From: SVQP01 sp045658965
Lineage (GTDB): Bacteria; Bacillota; Clostridia; Oscillospirales; CAG-272
Direction of reading: 5' to 3'
DNA length: 64,000 nt
NCBI GenBank assembly: GCA_045658965.1
Contig: JAZOVZ010000058.1
Coordinates: forward strand, 37,574 to 101,573
The number at the start of each line of letters is the position of its first letter. The first letter of the stretch is position 1. Of this stretch, positions 42,043 to 50,578 are shown one piece after another. A program made the position numbers and the translations under genes. Under the pieces are notes generated by a model. It was not told the origin of the DNA. It made no database searches and saw only the letters and a program-made list of their open reading frames with translations.

Positions 42043-43986
42043 ATGAAAATCAATTTCGGCGCAAAAATTTGCGAATACGAAGCACCTATGACGGTGTACG
42101 ATGCAGCAAGAGAAGCAGAGCTGATCGACCGCAGCATTATTGCCGCAAAGGTAAACGGCGAGGTAGTTGCACTGACCAAGCTTGTAGAGGCTGACGCAAA
42201 CGTAGAGCTGCTCAGCTTTGCACAAGAGGACGGCAAGCACGTATTCCGTCACACCGCATCTCACATTCTCGCGCAGGCTGTCAAGAGACTGTACCCCGAG
42301 ACCAAGCTGACCATCGGTCCTGCGATCGATAACGGCTTCTACTATGACTTTGATTCCGAGGTTACCTTCTCTCCCGATATTTTAAAGAAGATCGAAGACG
42401 AGATGAAGAAGATCGTGAAGGAGAACCATAAGATCGAGCGTTTCGAGCTGCCCCGCGAGCAGGCGATCGCGTATATGACCGAAAAGAACGAGCCTTATAA
42501 GGTACAGCTGATCGAGGAGCTGCCCGAGGACGCTGTCATCAGCTTCTATACCCAGGGCGAGTTTACCGATCTGTGCGCAGGACCTCACCTGTTCTCCACG
42601 GGTGCTGTCAAAGCTGTCAAGCTGACCCAGTGCACGGGCGCTTATTGGAAGGGCGACCAGTCCGCAAAGCAGCTGCAGCGCGTTTACGGTACTGCATTCC
42701 CCTCCAAGGACGAGCTGCGCACCTACCTGGAAATGGTAGAAGAGGCAAAGAAGCGCGACCACAACAAGGTGGGTCGTGAGCTTGAATATTTCACCACGGT
42801 TGACGTGATCGGCCAAGGTCTGCCGATCCTTTTGCCCAAGGGCGCGCGCACCGTACAGCTGCTGCAGAGATGGGTGGAGGACGTGGAGCAGTCCCGTGGC
42901 TACCTGCTGACCAAGACCCCCTTGATGGCAAAGAGAGACCTTTACAAGATCTCCGGTCACTGGGATCACTACCGCGACGGTATGTTTATTATGGGCGATG
43001 CGGACGATGAGAGCAAGGAATGCTTTGCTATGCGTCCCATGACCTGCCCCTTCCAGTATCAGGTATTCTTAAACAAGAAGCGTTCCTACCGCGACCTGCC
43101 CATGCGTCTGGGCGAGACCTCCACGCTGTTCAGAAATGAGGACTCCGGTGAGATGCACGGCTTGATCCGCGTGCGCCAGTTCACCATTTCCGAGGGTCAC
43201 CTTGTGCTGCGTCCCGATCAGCTGGCTGAGGAATTCGGCGGCTGTCTCGAGCTTGCTAAATATTGCCTTGAGACCGTAGGTCTTTGGGAGGATTGCTCCT
43301 TCCGCTTCTCCCAGTGGGATCCCAAGCGTACCGACAAGTACGAGGGCACGCCCGAGCAGTGGGAAGAGGCGCAGAGCATTATGGGCGAGCTGCTTGACAA
43401 GTATTTGGGCAAGGGCAATTACGAGATCGGTATCGACGAGGCTGCATTCTACGGTCCTAAGCTGGATATCCAGTGCAAGAACGTCTTTGGCAAGGAAGAT
43501 ACCATCGTAACCATTCAGATCGATATGCTGCTGGCTAAGAAGTTCGGCATGGAGTATACCGACTCCACCGACTCCAGAGTTACCCCCTATATCATTCACA
43601 GAACCTCGCTGGGCTGCTACGAGAGAACGCTTGCGCTGCTCTTGGAAAAGTACGCAGGTGCGCTGCCTATGTGGATGGCTCCCACGCAGGTCAAGGTGCT
43701 GCCTATGGGTGACAACGAGCTTGCATACTGCGAAGGTCTTGCTGCTAAGCTTGCAGAGGCAGGCGTGAGAGTCGAGATCGACCGCTCCAACAACACCATC
43801 GGCTATAAGATCCGTTCGGCACAGACCGAAAAGGTACCTTATATGCTTGTTGTGGGTGCAAAGGAGATCGAGTCCGGTATGGTTGCCGTACGTTCCCGTA
43901 AGTACGCAGACCTTGGCACGATGACCTTTGATGCCTTCCTTGGTAAGATCCTTGTTGAGATCGCAACCAAGAGCAAGGATAACTGA
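42043..43986 (+). CDS. thrS: Threonyl-tRNA synthetase
   Basis: A 647-residue class II synthetase. The N-terminal TGS domain (1-62) and editing domain (HTASHILAQAVKRLYPETKL, with the HxxxH and later C-H zinc-like editing residues TDLCAGPHL) are present. The catalytic core has motif 1, motif 2 (FRNEDSGEMHGLIRVRQF) and motif 3 (HRTSLGCYERTLALLLE); the zinc Cys is in RPMTCPFQ. The anticodon domain (about 545-640) ends the protein. Length is normal. ATG 42043 follows AAGGAG nine bases upstream. It is controlled by the T-box. Confidence 0.98.
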   Translation: MKINFGAKICEYEAPMTVYDAAREAELIDRSIIAAKVNGEVVALTKLVEADANVELLSFAQEDGKHVFRHTASHILAQAVKRLYPETKLTIGPAIDNGFYYDFDSEVTFSPDILKKIEDEMKKIVKENHKIERFELPREQAIAYMTEKNEPYKVQLIEELPEDAVISFYTQGEFTDLCAGPHLFSTGAVKAVKLTQCTGAYWKGDQSAKQLQRVYGTAFPSKDELRTYLEMVEEAKKRDHNKVGRELEYFTTVDVIGQGLPILLPKGARTVQLLQRWVEDVEQSRGYLLTKTPLMAKRDLYKISGHWDHYRDGMFIMGDADDESKECFAMRPMTCPFQYQVFLNKKRSYRDLPMRLGETSTLFRNEDSGEMHGLIRVRQFTISEGHLVLRPDQLAEEFGGCLELAKYCLETVGLWEDCSFRFSQWDPKRTDKYEGTPEQWEEAQSIMGELLDKYLGKGNYEIGIDEAAFYGPKLDIQCKNVFGKEDTIVTIQIDMLLAKKFGMEYTDSTDSRVTPYIIHRTSLGCYERTLALLLEKYAGALPMWMAPTQVKVLPMGDNELAYCEGLAAKLAEAGVRVEIDRSNNTIGYKIRSAQTEKVPYMLVVGAKEIESGMVAVRSRKYADLGTMTFDAFLGKILVEIATKSKDN

Positions 43987-44011
43987 TCTTGTTGATTCGG
44001 GGTAAGCGAAT

Positions 44012-45622
44012 ATGAAGAAATATTTGCGGCTGATGGCACTTGCGCTGCTTTTGCTGATGCTTTGCAGCGCAGCTGCCTGCGATAAGGGAACGCCACAGAC
44101 TCCTGCGGAAACGACGGAAGAAACGACTACCCAAGCTCCGATCGAAACCGAATCGGAGTCCGAAGCTGAAACAGAGACCGAACCCGGCTCCGAAACTGAA
44201 CCCGAGACAGAAACCGAGGGCTTGCAGATCGAGATCACGCCCGAGTCTCCAACGAGCGGTACGCTGATCACGTTCTATGAAAACAGCGCAAACGAGGTGC
44301 TGCTTGGCGGCAAGTACTGTGCGTACGAGCTTTTGGCAGACGGTGATGCGACCGTCCTTAAAATGACCACCGAGGGCGAGCGCGTGCGCAATCCCAACCT
44401 TACCTTGGATTACGCGACCTATATGCAGCTGCTTGGGCTGGAGCAGATGCTCTGGAACGATTGCGCATACGCGGTCGTGACGCTCAAGACCGAAAACGTG
44501 TCCGCGAGCGAATTTTCCGTAACCGTTTTCACAGAGGTGGACGGTGCGGAATACAAGAGCAAGGGCACGACTACCTATATTCGTAACGCAAAGGATTGGC
44601 AGACGGTGATCGTGCCGTTCTCCAAGTCCCAAAAGGATGGTGCGATGTTGACCGATATCCGTATTGATTTTGCAGATACGCAGAAGAGCGGCGAGACGGT
44701 CTACGTCAAGTCGATCGCATTGGCGTCCTCCAAGGCTGAGGTCTTGGAGATCACGGGCAAGCAGTTGATCGTGCCGCAGACCGCCACGCTGACCATTCCC
44801 GGACTTTCCAAGGAATACACGCTTTTGCAGGTGACCGACCTGCACTCCAGCGCATACAGCACAGAGGAAGCAAAGGCAATGAAAGCCGACCGCCGCAATT
44901 ATATTGCAGGCAGACGAGGCGCATTTACCGACGGATTTATGCTTTCCGAGGAGCGCATGCCGTATATGTTCGGCTATGCGGACGAGATCAACGCAGATCT
45001 CTTGATGCTCACGGGTGACATTATCGATTTCCCGTCCGAGCTCAACGTCTCGCTGATGGCGCAGAATATCGCGGCACTCAAAACCCCCGCACTGTATTCG
45101 CTTGGTAACCACGACTGGTGCTATGCAGACGATTACTTGTCTGCGGGCGCGGCTGCGGAGTATATCCCCAAGCTGAACGCACTCTCTGCGGGCGAGCCCG
45201 CGGATGATCCGTACGTCAAGTACGTGGATTTCGGTGAGTTTATGGTAGTCTCGGTGGATAACAGCACCGACTCTGTCAGCGCATCCACCGTGGATAAGTT
45301 CCTCGCTCTTTGCGAGATGGGCAAGCCCATTATTCTGATGCTGCACGTGCCGCTGCACGTGGACAGCATGGTTGCCGATTGCACCAAGGTCTGGGGCAAG
45401 GATCTGGGCATGGGCGGCGACACCGGCGTGTGCGCTTGGAGCCCCGACGTGCAAAGATTCTACCACGCGGTTGCCGAGGATGAAAATTCTCCCGTTGTAG
45501 CCGTATTTGCAGGGCACGTGCACTTCAATCACGAGGACGTGTTGCCCAATGGTATCACCCAATACATCACCTCTACCGCGTATACCGGCGATTGCCGCGT
45601 GATCACGGTCAAGGGTGAATAA
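44012..45622 (+). CDS. Lipoprotein with C-terminal calcineurin-like phosphoesterase
   Basis: A 536-residue exported lipoprotein. The signal peptide MKKYLRLMALALLLLMLCSA leads to lipobox SAAAC. A Glu/Thr linker (24-72, repeats of ETE and SE) follows. Residues about 73-255 form a beta-sandwich (KDWQTVIVPFSKSQKDG, LTDIRIDFADTQKSGETVYV) distantly like the B module of neighbouring lipoproteins. The metallophosphoesterase domain (about 268-536) has all blocks: LLQVTDLHSS, LLMLTGDIIDF, LYSLGNHDW, ILMLHVPLHV and VVAVFAGHVHFNH. The substrate outside the cell is unknown. It follows thrS by 25 bases and may read from the same transcript. Confidence 0.87.
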   Translation: MKKYLRLMALALLLLMLCSAAACDKGTPQTPAETTEETTTQAPIETESESEAETETEPGSETEPETETEGLQIEITPESPTSGTLITFYENSANEVLLGGKYCAYELLADGDATVLKMTTEGERVRNPNLTLDYATYMQLLGLEQMLWNDCAYAVVTLKTENVSASEFSVTVFTEVDGAEYKSKGTTTYIRNAKDWQTVIVPFSKSQKDGAMLTDIRIDFADTQKSGETVYVKSIALASSKAEVLEITGKQLIVPQTATLTIPGLSKEYTLLQVTDLHSSAYSTEEAKAMKADRRNYIAGRRGAFTDGFMLSEERMPYMFGYADEINADLLMLTGDIIDFPSELNVSLMAQNIAALKTPALYSLGNHDWCYADDYLSAGAAAEYIPKLNALSAGEPADDPYVKYVDFGEFMVVSVDNSTDSVSASTVDKFLALCEMGKPIILMLHVPLHVDSMVADCTKVWGKDLGMGGDTGVCAWSPDVQRFYHAVAEDENSPVVAVFAGHVHFNHEDVLPNGITQYITSTAYTGDCRVITVKGE

Positions 45623-45630
45623 ATCAAATA

Positions 45631-45670
45631 AAGAACACCCCGTTGCCGCGGCAACGGGGTGTTCTTTGTG
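45631..45670. terminator. Bidirectional terminator
   Basis: A 17-bp perfect stem (45631-45647, 45650-45666) with a two-base loop between convergent genes. Confidence 0.88.
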
Positions 45671-45680
45671 AGTATCGGAA

Positions 45681-46961
45681 TTATCCAAGCTTATTTTGCG
45701 CCTGGAATGCAATAACGTCCTCCATGGAGTCAAAGCCTGCAATGTATGCTACGTCTACAGACTGTCCGGCTTCTTGGGGGGCTTCAAAGATATCATAGCG
45801 CAGATAATCCAAATCAAAGCTGCTGTTTATTGCTTCGACCTTGGAGAGATCGACAACGTAGGTATGCCATGCGCCGTCTCCGACGTAGTCGAATTTGTAC
45901 TCGTCGCCCTGACCCGTAGGACCAAGCCCGGTTCCCAAGTACAGCTGACCTACAGAACCCGCGTATTCGGTGCGATAGGCAATGACAACGAAGCGCACGT
46001 TTTTGTAACCGGTGCCGTTAAAGTCGTTGATTCCGGGCATCAAGGGTGCGAAATAGGGGTCGATGCCCTCAAGGGTCGCCAAGGTAATAAAGGAGCTGTC
46101 CTCGCTGAGGTAGGAGTGCTGATCATACGAGAGCTTTTGTGCAGCCTGCAGCAGTGCGCTCGGATCAAACACGAACACGGGTGCGTACGGGTCAACTGCT
46201 TTTTCAAGTTGGAACGCGCCAATGATTTCCAAGTAACCGTTCTCGTCTTGTGCGACGATTTCAATGACGTGGTCGCCCGAGAGCTGTCTGACGGGGATCA
46301 GAATCTCAATTCTGGATGCCGATTGCGCGCCCATGGACAGCGCTGCGTCAATGACTGCTTGCTCGGTGTCGGTGAAGAAGGCGTTGTTAAATTCGTAGGT
46401 ATCGTAGTCGATACAATAGCCGATCTCGCCGATCTGCGCAGAACTGAAGGCTACCCAGCCCCGTACGCGTACGTAATCTACGTTGTGGTCTTCAATGATA
46501 GCGATTCCGTCCCAGCTTGCGTGCTGACCGGGCGTGAAGAATTGCTGCACCCGTGTGTCGCCAATCCAAGCCTCACACTCGTCAAAGGAGAAATACAGCA
46601 CGGGATCCGGAATGGCATCTACGATGGGAGGCTCAGTTGTTTGGATTTCTTCTGTAGGGAACTCGATGACGCCATCGTAGGTAACGTCCTCGGTAGGCAT
46701 TTCGGTATAAATATCACCGGTAAAGTCCTCAGCCCAATTGGTATCGATCGCAGTTTCGATTTCGATATCGGGGAGAATATCTTCGATGATCACGTCGTCG
46801 TAGATCTGCCCGAGCGTTTCCTCACCCTCTACGTTGTTTCCTGCCATCAGTTCTCCGACAAGACCGCCGAATTGCATATTGCTAAGGTCGCATGCCACCA
46901 TGGGCAGGCAAAGTGTCAATACAAATACTAAGCAAAACGCGCGTAAGAAGATGTTTCGCAT
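45681..46961 (-). CDS. Lipoprotein with paired A-B surface modules (paralogue 1)
   Basis: A 426-residue exported protein. The signal peptide MRNIFLRAFCLVFVLTLCLP ends in lipobox MVAC. Next comes MQFGGLVGELMAG (about 30-42), shared with the neighbouring gene. An acidic linker (about 45-115) leads to module A (about 120-260: FFTPGQHASWDGIAII, VRGWVAFSSAQIGEIGYCID, EQAVIDAALSMGAQSASRIE) and module B (about 270-415: VVIAYRTEYAGSVGQLYLGT, GPTGQGDEYKF, VDLSKVEAINSSFDLDYLRY, YIAGFDSMEDV). No catalytic motif. ATG 46961 follows AAAGGAG. Monocistronic, with its own promoter and terminator. Confidence 0.75.
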   Translation of the reverse strand: MRNIFLRAFCLVFVLTLCLPMVACDLSNMQFGGLVGELMAGNNVEGEETLGQIYDDVIIEDILPDIEIETAIDTNWAEDFTGDIYTEMPTEDVTYDGVIEFPTEEIQTTEPPIVDAIPDPVLYFSFDECEAWIGDTRVQQFFTPGQHASWDGIAIIEDHNVDYVRVRGWVAFSSAQIGEIGYCIDYDTYEFNNAFFTDTEQAVIDAALSMGAQSASRIEILIPVRQLSGDHVIEIVAQDENGYLEIIGAFQLEKAVDPYAPVFVFDPSALLQAAQKLSYDQHSYLSEDSSFITLATLEGIDPYFAPLMPGINDFNGTGYKNVRFVVIAYRTEYAGSVGQLYLGTGLGPTGQGDEYKFDYVGDGAWHTYVVDLSKVEAINSSFDLDYLRYDIFEAPQEAGQSVDVAYIAGFDSMEDVIAFQAQNKLG

Positions 46962-46996
46962 AATGTGATCTCCTTTCTGAGTTGTTTTACATCTTC

Positions 46997-47025
46997 ATTA
47001 TAGCATATAGTGATATATTTGTCAA
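46997..47025 (-). promoter_or_regulatory. Promoter of paralogue 1
   Basis: On the minus strand TTGACA (47025-47020), 17-bp spacer, TATAAT (47002-46997). Confidence 0.82.
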
Positions 47026-47042
47026 TATTTTCTCTTGTAAGC

Positions 47043-47072
47043 AAAAAGCAAGCCCTATCGGCTTGCTTTTTA
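47043..47072 (-). terminator. Terminator of paralogue 2
   Basis: A 12-bp stem (47043-47054, 47060-47071), ending in five T on the minus strand. Confidence 0.85.
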
Positions 47073-47080
47073 TGCTATCA

Positions 47081-48310
47081 TTATCCTTTTGCGTAAGGAT
47101 GCTCTGCGTTGTACGCCTGTGCCGCCTCTATGCTGTCAAAGGTGGCAACGTATGCGATCTCAAAGCTGTACTCTTTGCCGTTATTCGGTGCAAAGAAGTC
47201 AAAACGGATATATGAAAGGTCGTAGGCGTTGTTGACAGACTCCAATTCCTCGAGATCGATAATGACGAATTGCCAGTCAACGTCCGTACACGGGAGCTGG
47301 TAGACACCGCCTCTTTCTCCCGGACCGTCACCCGAGCCGAGATAAAGCGTAATCGAATCAAGAGAGAAATCGCGATATTTGATTGCCAGATAACGCGCGC
47401 CCGTGCTTTCGATCAAGTCGTCTGCGGGCAGGATGGTAAAATAGCCGTGGTCACGCGTGGTCGATACCTTGACGTAACCGCCTTCTCCCCAAAGCGGATT
47501 GGGAGCAGTATACGAATAGCTTGAAACATTTGCGAAATGTTGCGTTTGCAGCATGAGGTTCAGATAGGCAGCGTCTGCCTCAAACACGGGGCGAGTATAC
47601 AGGTCGTCCACCTTTTCGATCTCAAAGGTGCAGATCACGCCCTCGTCGTAGCCGCCTTGGTTGCGCACAAGAATTTGCACCGTATGCGTGCCCGAAAGCT
47701 TCTCTACGGGAATCTCGATCGTGATGCTGACAGCAGATACCGCGCCCATGCCGAGTGCTGCCGTAACAGTAGCCGGGTCTGCCTCATAAAATCCTGCGTT
47801 TTCTCCGTATACGGGGGATTCATCGTCAATTCTGTAACCAAGCTGCAAGGGCGTTTCCTTGAAAATGGCTGCCCAGCCCAATACCTGAATGGTGTCATCG
47901 CTGCTGTCGATCATTGCATGGTGATCCCACTCGGATGCCTTACCGGACTCAAAAAATTTTTGCGCTATCATGCTTTTTCTATATGCATAACATTCTGAGA
48001 GGAAGAAGCGCAGCGTGGGTGTGCCGCCGGGGACGGGGGGATCAATGATGTTGGTCACGTCCTCGTGGGTGAAATCCTCGGTATAAGATTCGTCTGTTGC
48101 AAGCTCTTCCGGGCTGTTTGTCTCGGTGTCGGCGGTCGCGTCATCGGATGAGATCTCATCCTTACCTGCAAGCAGCTCACCCACCAAGCCGCCGAATTGA
48201 AAGTCCTCCATACGGGAGAAGGCAACGCCCGCTGCAACGAACAGGCTGCCGATCATGAGGACGGCAAGAATCAAGCATACTACGGCTATGATTATGCGTT
48301 TGCTTTTCAT
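47081..48310 (-). CDS. Membrane-anchored protein with paired A-B surface modules (paralogue 2)
   Basis: A 409-residue protein. Unlike its neighbour it has no lipobox; an N-terminal helix (RIIIAVVCLILAVLMIGSLF) anchors it. The motif FQFGGLVGELLAG follows at about 36-48, nearly identical to that of paralogue 1. Module A (about 110-245: FFESGKASEWDHHAMID, VLGWAAIFKETPLQLGYRID, ALGMGAVSAVSITIEIPVEK) and module B (about 260-405: RYLAIKYRDFSLDSITLYLG, GPGERGGVYQL, VIIDLEELESVNNAYDLSYI, EIAYVATFDSIEAA) follow. ATG 48310 has AAAGGAGG upstream. Overall divergence from paralogue 1 is large, so the duplication is old. Confidence 0.75.
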   Translation of the reverse strand: MKSKRIIIAVVCLILAVLMIGSLFVAAGVAFSRMEDFQFGGLVGELLAGKDEISSDDATADTETNSPEELATDESYTEDFTHEDVTNIIDPPVPGGTPTLRFFLSECYAYRKSMIAQKFFESGKASEWDHHAMIDSSDDTIQVLGWAAIFKETPLQLGYRIDDESPVYGENAGFYEADPATVTAALGMGAVSAVSITIEIPVEKLSGTHTVQILVRNQGGYDEGVICTFEIEKVDDLYTRPVFEADAAYLNLMLQTQHFANVSSYSYTAPNPLWGEGGYVKVSTTRDHGYFTILPADDLIESTGARYLAIKYRDFSLDSITLYLGSGDGPGERGGVYQLPCTDVDWQFVIIDLEELESVNNAYDLSYIRFDFFAPNNGKEYSFEIAYVATFDSIEAAQAYNAEHPYAKG

Positions 48311-48341
48311 GCGGCGTCCTCCTTTGGCAATCATTTGTTTC

Positions 48342-48370
48342 ATTATACCACAGAAGAACGCCTTTGTCAA
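48342..48370 (-). promoter_or_regulatory. Promoter of paralogue 2
   Basis: On the minus strand TTGACA (48370-48365), 17-bp spacer, TATAAT (48347-48342). Its -35 touches the stop codon of the upstream gene. Confidence 0.82.
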
Positions 48371-49048
48371 TTATCTGCGCGGGACAATGAGCCCGGTGCT
48401 TTTGACGATGTGCCCCTCGGGGATCACACCGCGCACGCGCACCAAGGGATAGACCGTGCTGCCGCGCCCGATCACCGTGCCGGGGCAGAGCACAGCTCCG
48501 CAGCCGATCTCCACGCCGTCACCGATCATTGCGCCCACCTTCTTGCGCCCCGTGTCCATGTCAAAGTCGTTGCCCTTAATGTGCACGTGCGACTTGTCGC
48601 TTTTGACGTTGCTGATCACAGCACCTGCGCCAAGATGGGCGCGGTAGCCAAGGATCGAGTCACCCACGTAGTTGTAGTGCGGCACTTGCACCGAGTCAAA
48701 CAGAATGCAGTTTTTGAGCTCGGTGGAGTTGCCCACCACCGCCCCCGCACCCACGATAACGCTGCCGCGAATAAAGGCGCAGTGCCGAATTTCCGCGCCG
48801 CTGCCGATGATGCAAGGACCTTGCATATGCGCGCTCGGCGAGATTTGGGCGTCCTTGGCGATATAGATGCCGTTGCCAAGATCGTCATAAAGGGCAGGGT
48901 CAAGCGACGCTCCGATCTCGCGAATAAAGTCGGCAAGCAAGGGAAGTGCTTCCCATGGATACGTGACGTCTTGCAGCAGCGGTGCAGCGATTGTATGCGA
49001 AAAATCAAACAAATTGTTGGAAAATAAACAAAAATGCGAATTATTCAT
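48371..49048 (-). CDS. Left-handed beta-helix protein, GlmU-like
   Basis: A 225-residue protein with hexapeptide repeats between about 60 and 205 (IYIAKDAQISPSAHMQGPCI, IRGSVIVGAGAVVGNSTELK, VGDSILGYRAHLGAGAVISN, VGAMIGDGVEIGCGAVLCPG). It resembles the acetyltransferase half of GlmU and sugar nucleotidyltransferase C-termini, but the nucleotidyltransferase domain is missing. ATG 49048 lies ten bases from AGGAG and overlaps the glmM stop by eight bases. With GlmM making glucosamine-1-phosphate, acetyl transfer or UDP-GlcNAc synthesis is a natural next step, so a role in that pathway is inferred. Confidence 0.82.
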   Translation of the reverse strand: MNNSHFCLFSNNLFDFSHTIAAPLLQDVTYPWEALPLLADFIREIGASLDPALYDDLGNGIYIAKDAQISPSAHMQGPCIIGSGAEIRHCAFIRGSVIVGAGAVVGNSTELKNCILFDSVQVPHYNYVGDSILGYRAHLGAGAVISNVKSDKSHVHIKGNDFDMDTGRKKVGAMIGDGVEIGCGAVLCPGTVIGRGSTVYPLVRVRGVIPEGHIVKSTGLIVPRR

Positions 49049-50387
49049 GCAATCCAAGCTCCTTTATGCGGTGTATCACCATGTCGGCATAGGTCGCGCA
49101 GTCTTGTTTGGTGTCTGCTTCCACCATCACGCGCACCACGGGCTCGGTTCCGCTTTGCCGTAAAAGAATGCGCCCCGATGCCAATTCGTTCTCCGAAAGG
49201 TGTTTGACAAGCGCACCGATCTCTGCGTTTTCCATGACCTTTTTCTTGTCCGCCACGCGCAGATTTTTGGTCACCTGCGGCAGCATTTGCACGTCTGCCG
49301 CCAGCCTTGAAAGCGTGCATTTCTTATCAAGCATTGCTTCGGTCAGCATGATGGCGGTCAGTATTCCGTCACCCGTGGTGGCGTATTTTGAAAGGATGAC
49401 GTGACCGGATTGCTCAGCCCCAACGCTGTAGCCGTGCGCAGCCATGCTCTCCCAGATAAAGCGGTCGCCAACGGGCGTGATCTCACAGTCGATCCCAGCC
49501 GCCTCCAGTGCGCGGAATAAGCCGAGGTTGGACATCACGGTTGCCACGGCGGTATTGTGTGCCAGCGCACCCTGCTCGCGCAAGACCTTGGCAAAAATAT
49601 AGAGAATATGGTCTCCGTTGACCACCTCGCCGCGCTCCTCCACAGCCAAGCACCTGTCCGCGCCACCGTCAAAGGCAAAGCCCACGTCAAGAGAGTTACC
49701 GCGCACGAAATCGCAAAGCCGCTCGATATGCGTTGAGCCGCAGCCGTCGTTGACGTTGGTGCCGCAAGGGGAGTCGCCCATCACAAAAACGCGCGCGCCA
49801 AGTGCCTGAAACACCGCGGGCGCGATCATCCAGGCTGCACCGTTGGCACAATCCAAGCCGATCCGCAGCGATTTGAAGGACTTGGTGGCGAGCGAGAGCA
49901 GGTAGGCAGTATAGCGGTTTCTGCCTGCCGCATAGTCCACGATCCTGCCGATGTTTTCCCCCGTAGCATAAGGCAATTCGGGTATCTCACCGTCGAGATA
50001 TTTTTCCACCTCCAAAAGCGTCGCGTCGTCTGTTTTTTCTCCTCCCGCGTCCAGTAATTTGATGCCGTTATCGGCAAAATGGTTGTGGCTTGCCGAGATC
50101 ATCACACCGCCGTCAAAGCCGCCCTGACGCACGGCAAAGGATACCCCCGGTGTGGGGATGACGTGCAGCATATACGCATCCGCTCCCGAGGCGGTCAGAC
50201 CCGCAGCTACGGCATACTCCAGAGAGTAGGAGGAAAGGCGGGTGTCCTTGCCGATCACCACGCGCGCTTTGTGACCGCCCCCTGCGTAGTACCACCCCAA
50301 AAAGCGACCGATCCTGTACGCATGATCTGCCCGCAAAGCCTCTCCCGCCTTGCCGCGAAAGCCGTCCGTTCCAAAATATTTTGGCAT
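49041..50387 (-). CDS. glmM: Phosphoglucosamine mutase
   Basis: A 448-residue enzyme converting glucosamine-6-phosphate to glucosamine-1-phosphate on the way to UDP-GlcNAc and peptidoglycan. The N-terminal MPKYFGTDGFRGKAG, the phosphoserine loop GVMISASHNHFADNGIKL (Ser of SASHN), the magnesium site FAFDGGADRCLAV (DGDADR-like, here DGGADR), the sugar-binding GAEQSGHVI and the phosphate-binding RQSGTEPVVRVMVE are all present. The DGDADR Asp to Gly change is unusual and removes one common magnesium ligand. ATG 50387 follows AAAGGA. Confidence 0.93.
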   Translation of the reverse strand: MPKYFGTDGFRGKAGEALRADHAYRIGRFLGWYYAGGGHKARVVIGKDTRLSSYSLEYAVAAGLTASGADAYMLHVIPTPGVSFAVRQGGFDGGVMISASHNHFADNGIKLLDAGGEKTDDATLLEVEKYLDGEIPELPYATGENIGRIVDYAAGRNRYTAYLLSLATKSFKSLRIGLDCANGAAWMIAPAVFQALGARVFVMGDSPCGTNVNDGCGSTHIERLCDFVRGNSLDVGFAFDGGADRCLAVEERGEVVNGDHILYIFAKVLREQGALAHNTAVATVMSNLGLFRALEAAGIDCEITPVGDRFIWESMAAHGYSVGAEQSGHVILSKYATTGDGILTAIMLTEAMLDKKCTLSRLAADVQMLPQVTKNLRVADKKKVMENAEIGALVKHLSENELASGRILLRQSGTEPVVRVMVEADTKQDCATYADMVIHRIKELGLHE

Positions 50388-50520
50388 GAGTTTGTTTCCT
50401 TTCGTCAAAAAATGCTGTTATCATACTATGCAGCAGAGTTTTTTCCTGCATTGAGTATTTGTCAATTTGTCTAAAATCATGCATGTGCTTTTGTCGCAAT
50501 CGCTTTATTTTTGCAAGCCC

Positions 50521-50549
50521 TTGCAAAGCAAAAGTCTTTTTGGTATAAT
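50521..50549 (+). promoter_or_regulatory. Promoter of the GH106-like gene
   Basis: TTGCAA 50521-50526, 17-bp spacer, TATAAT 50544-50549. Confidence 0.72.
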
Positions 50550-50578
50550 GGAATTACAATAAACTCGGAGGTGCAATC

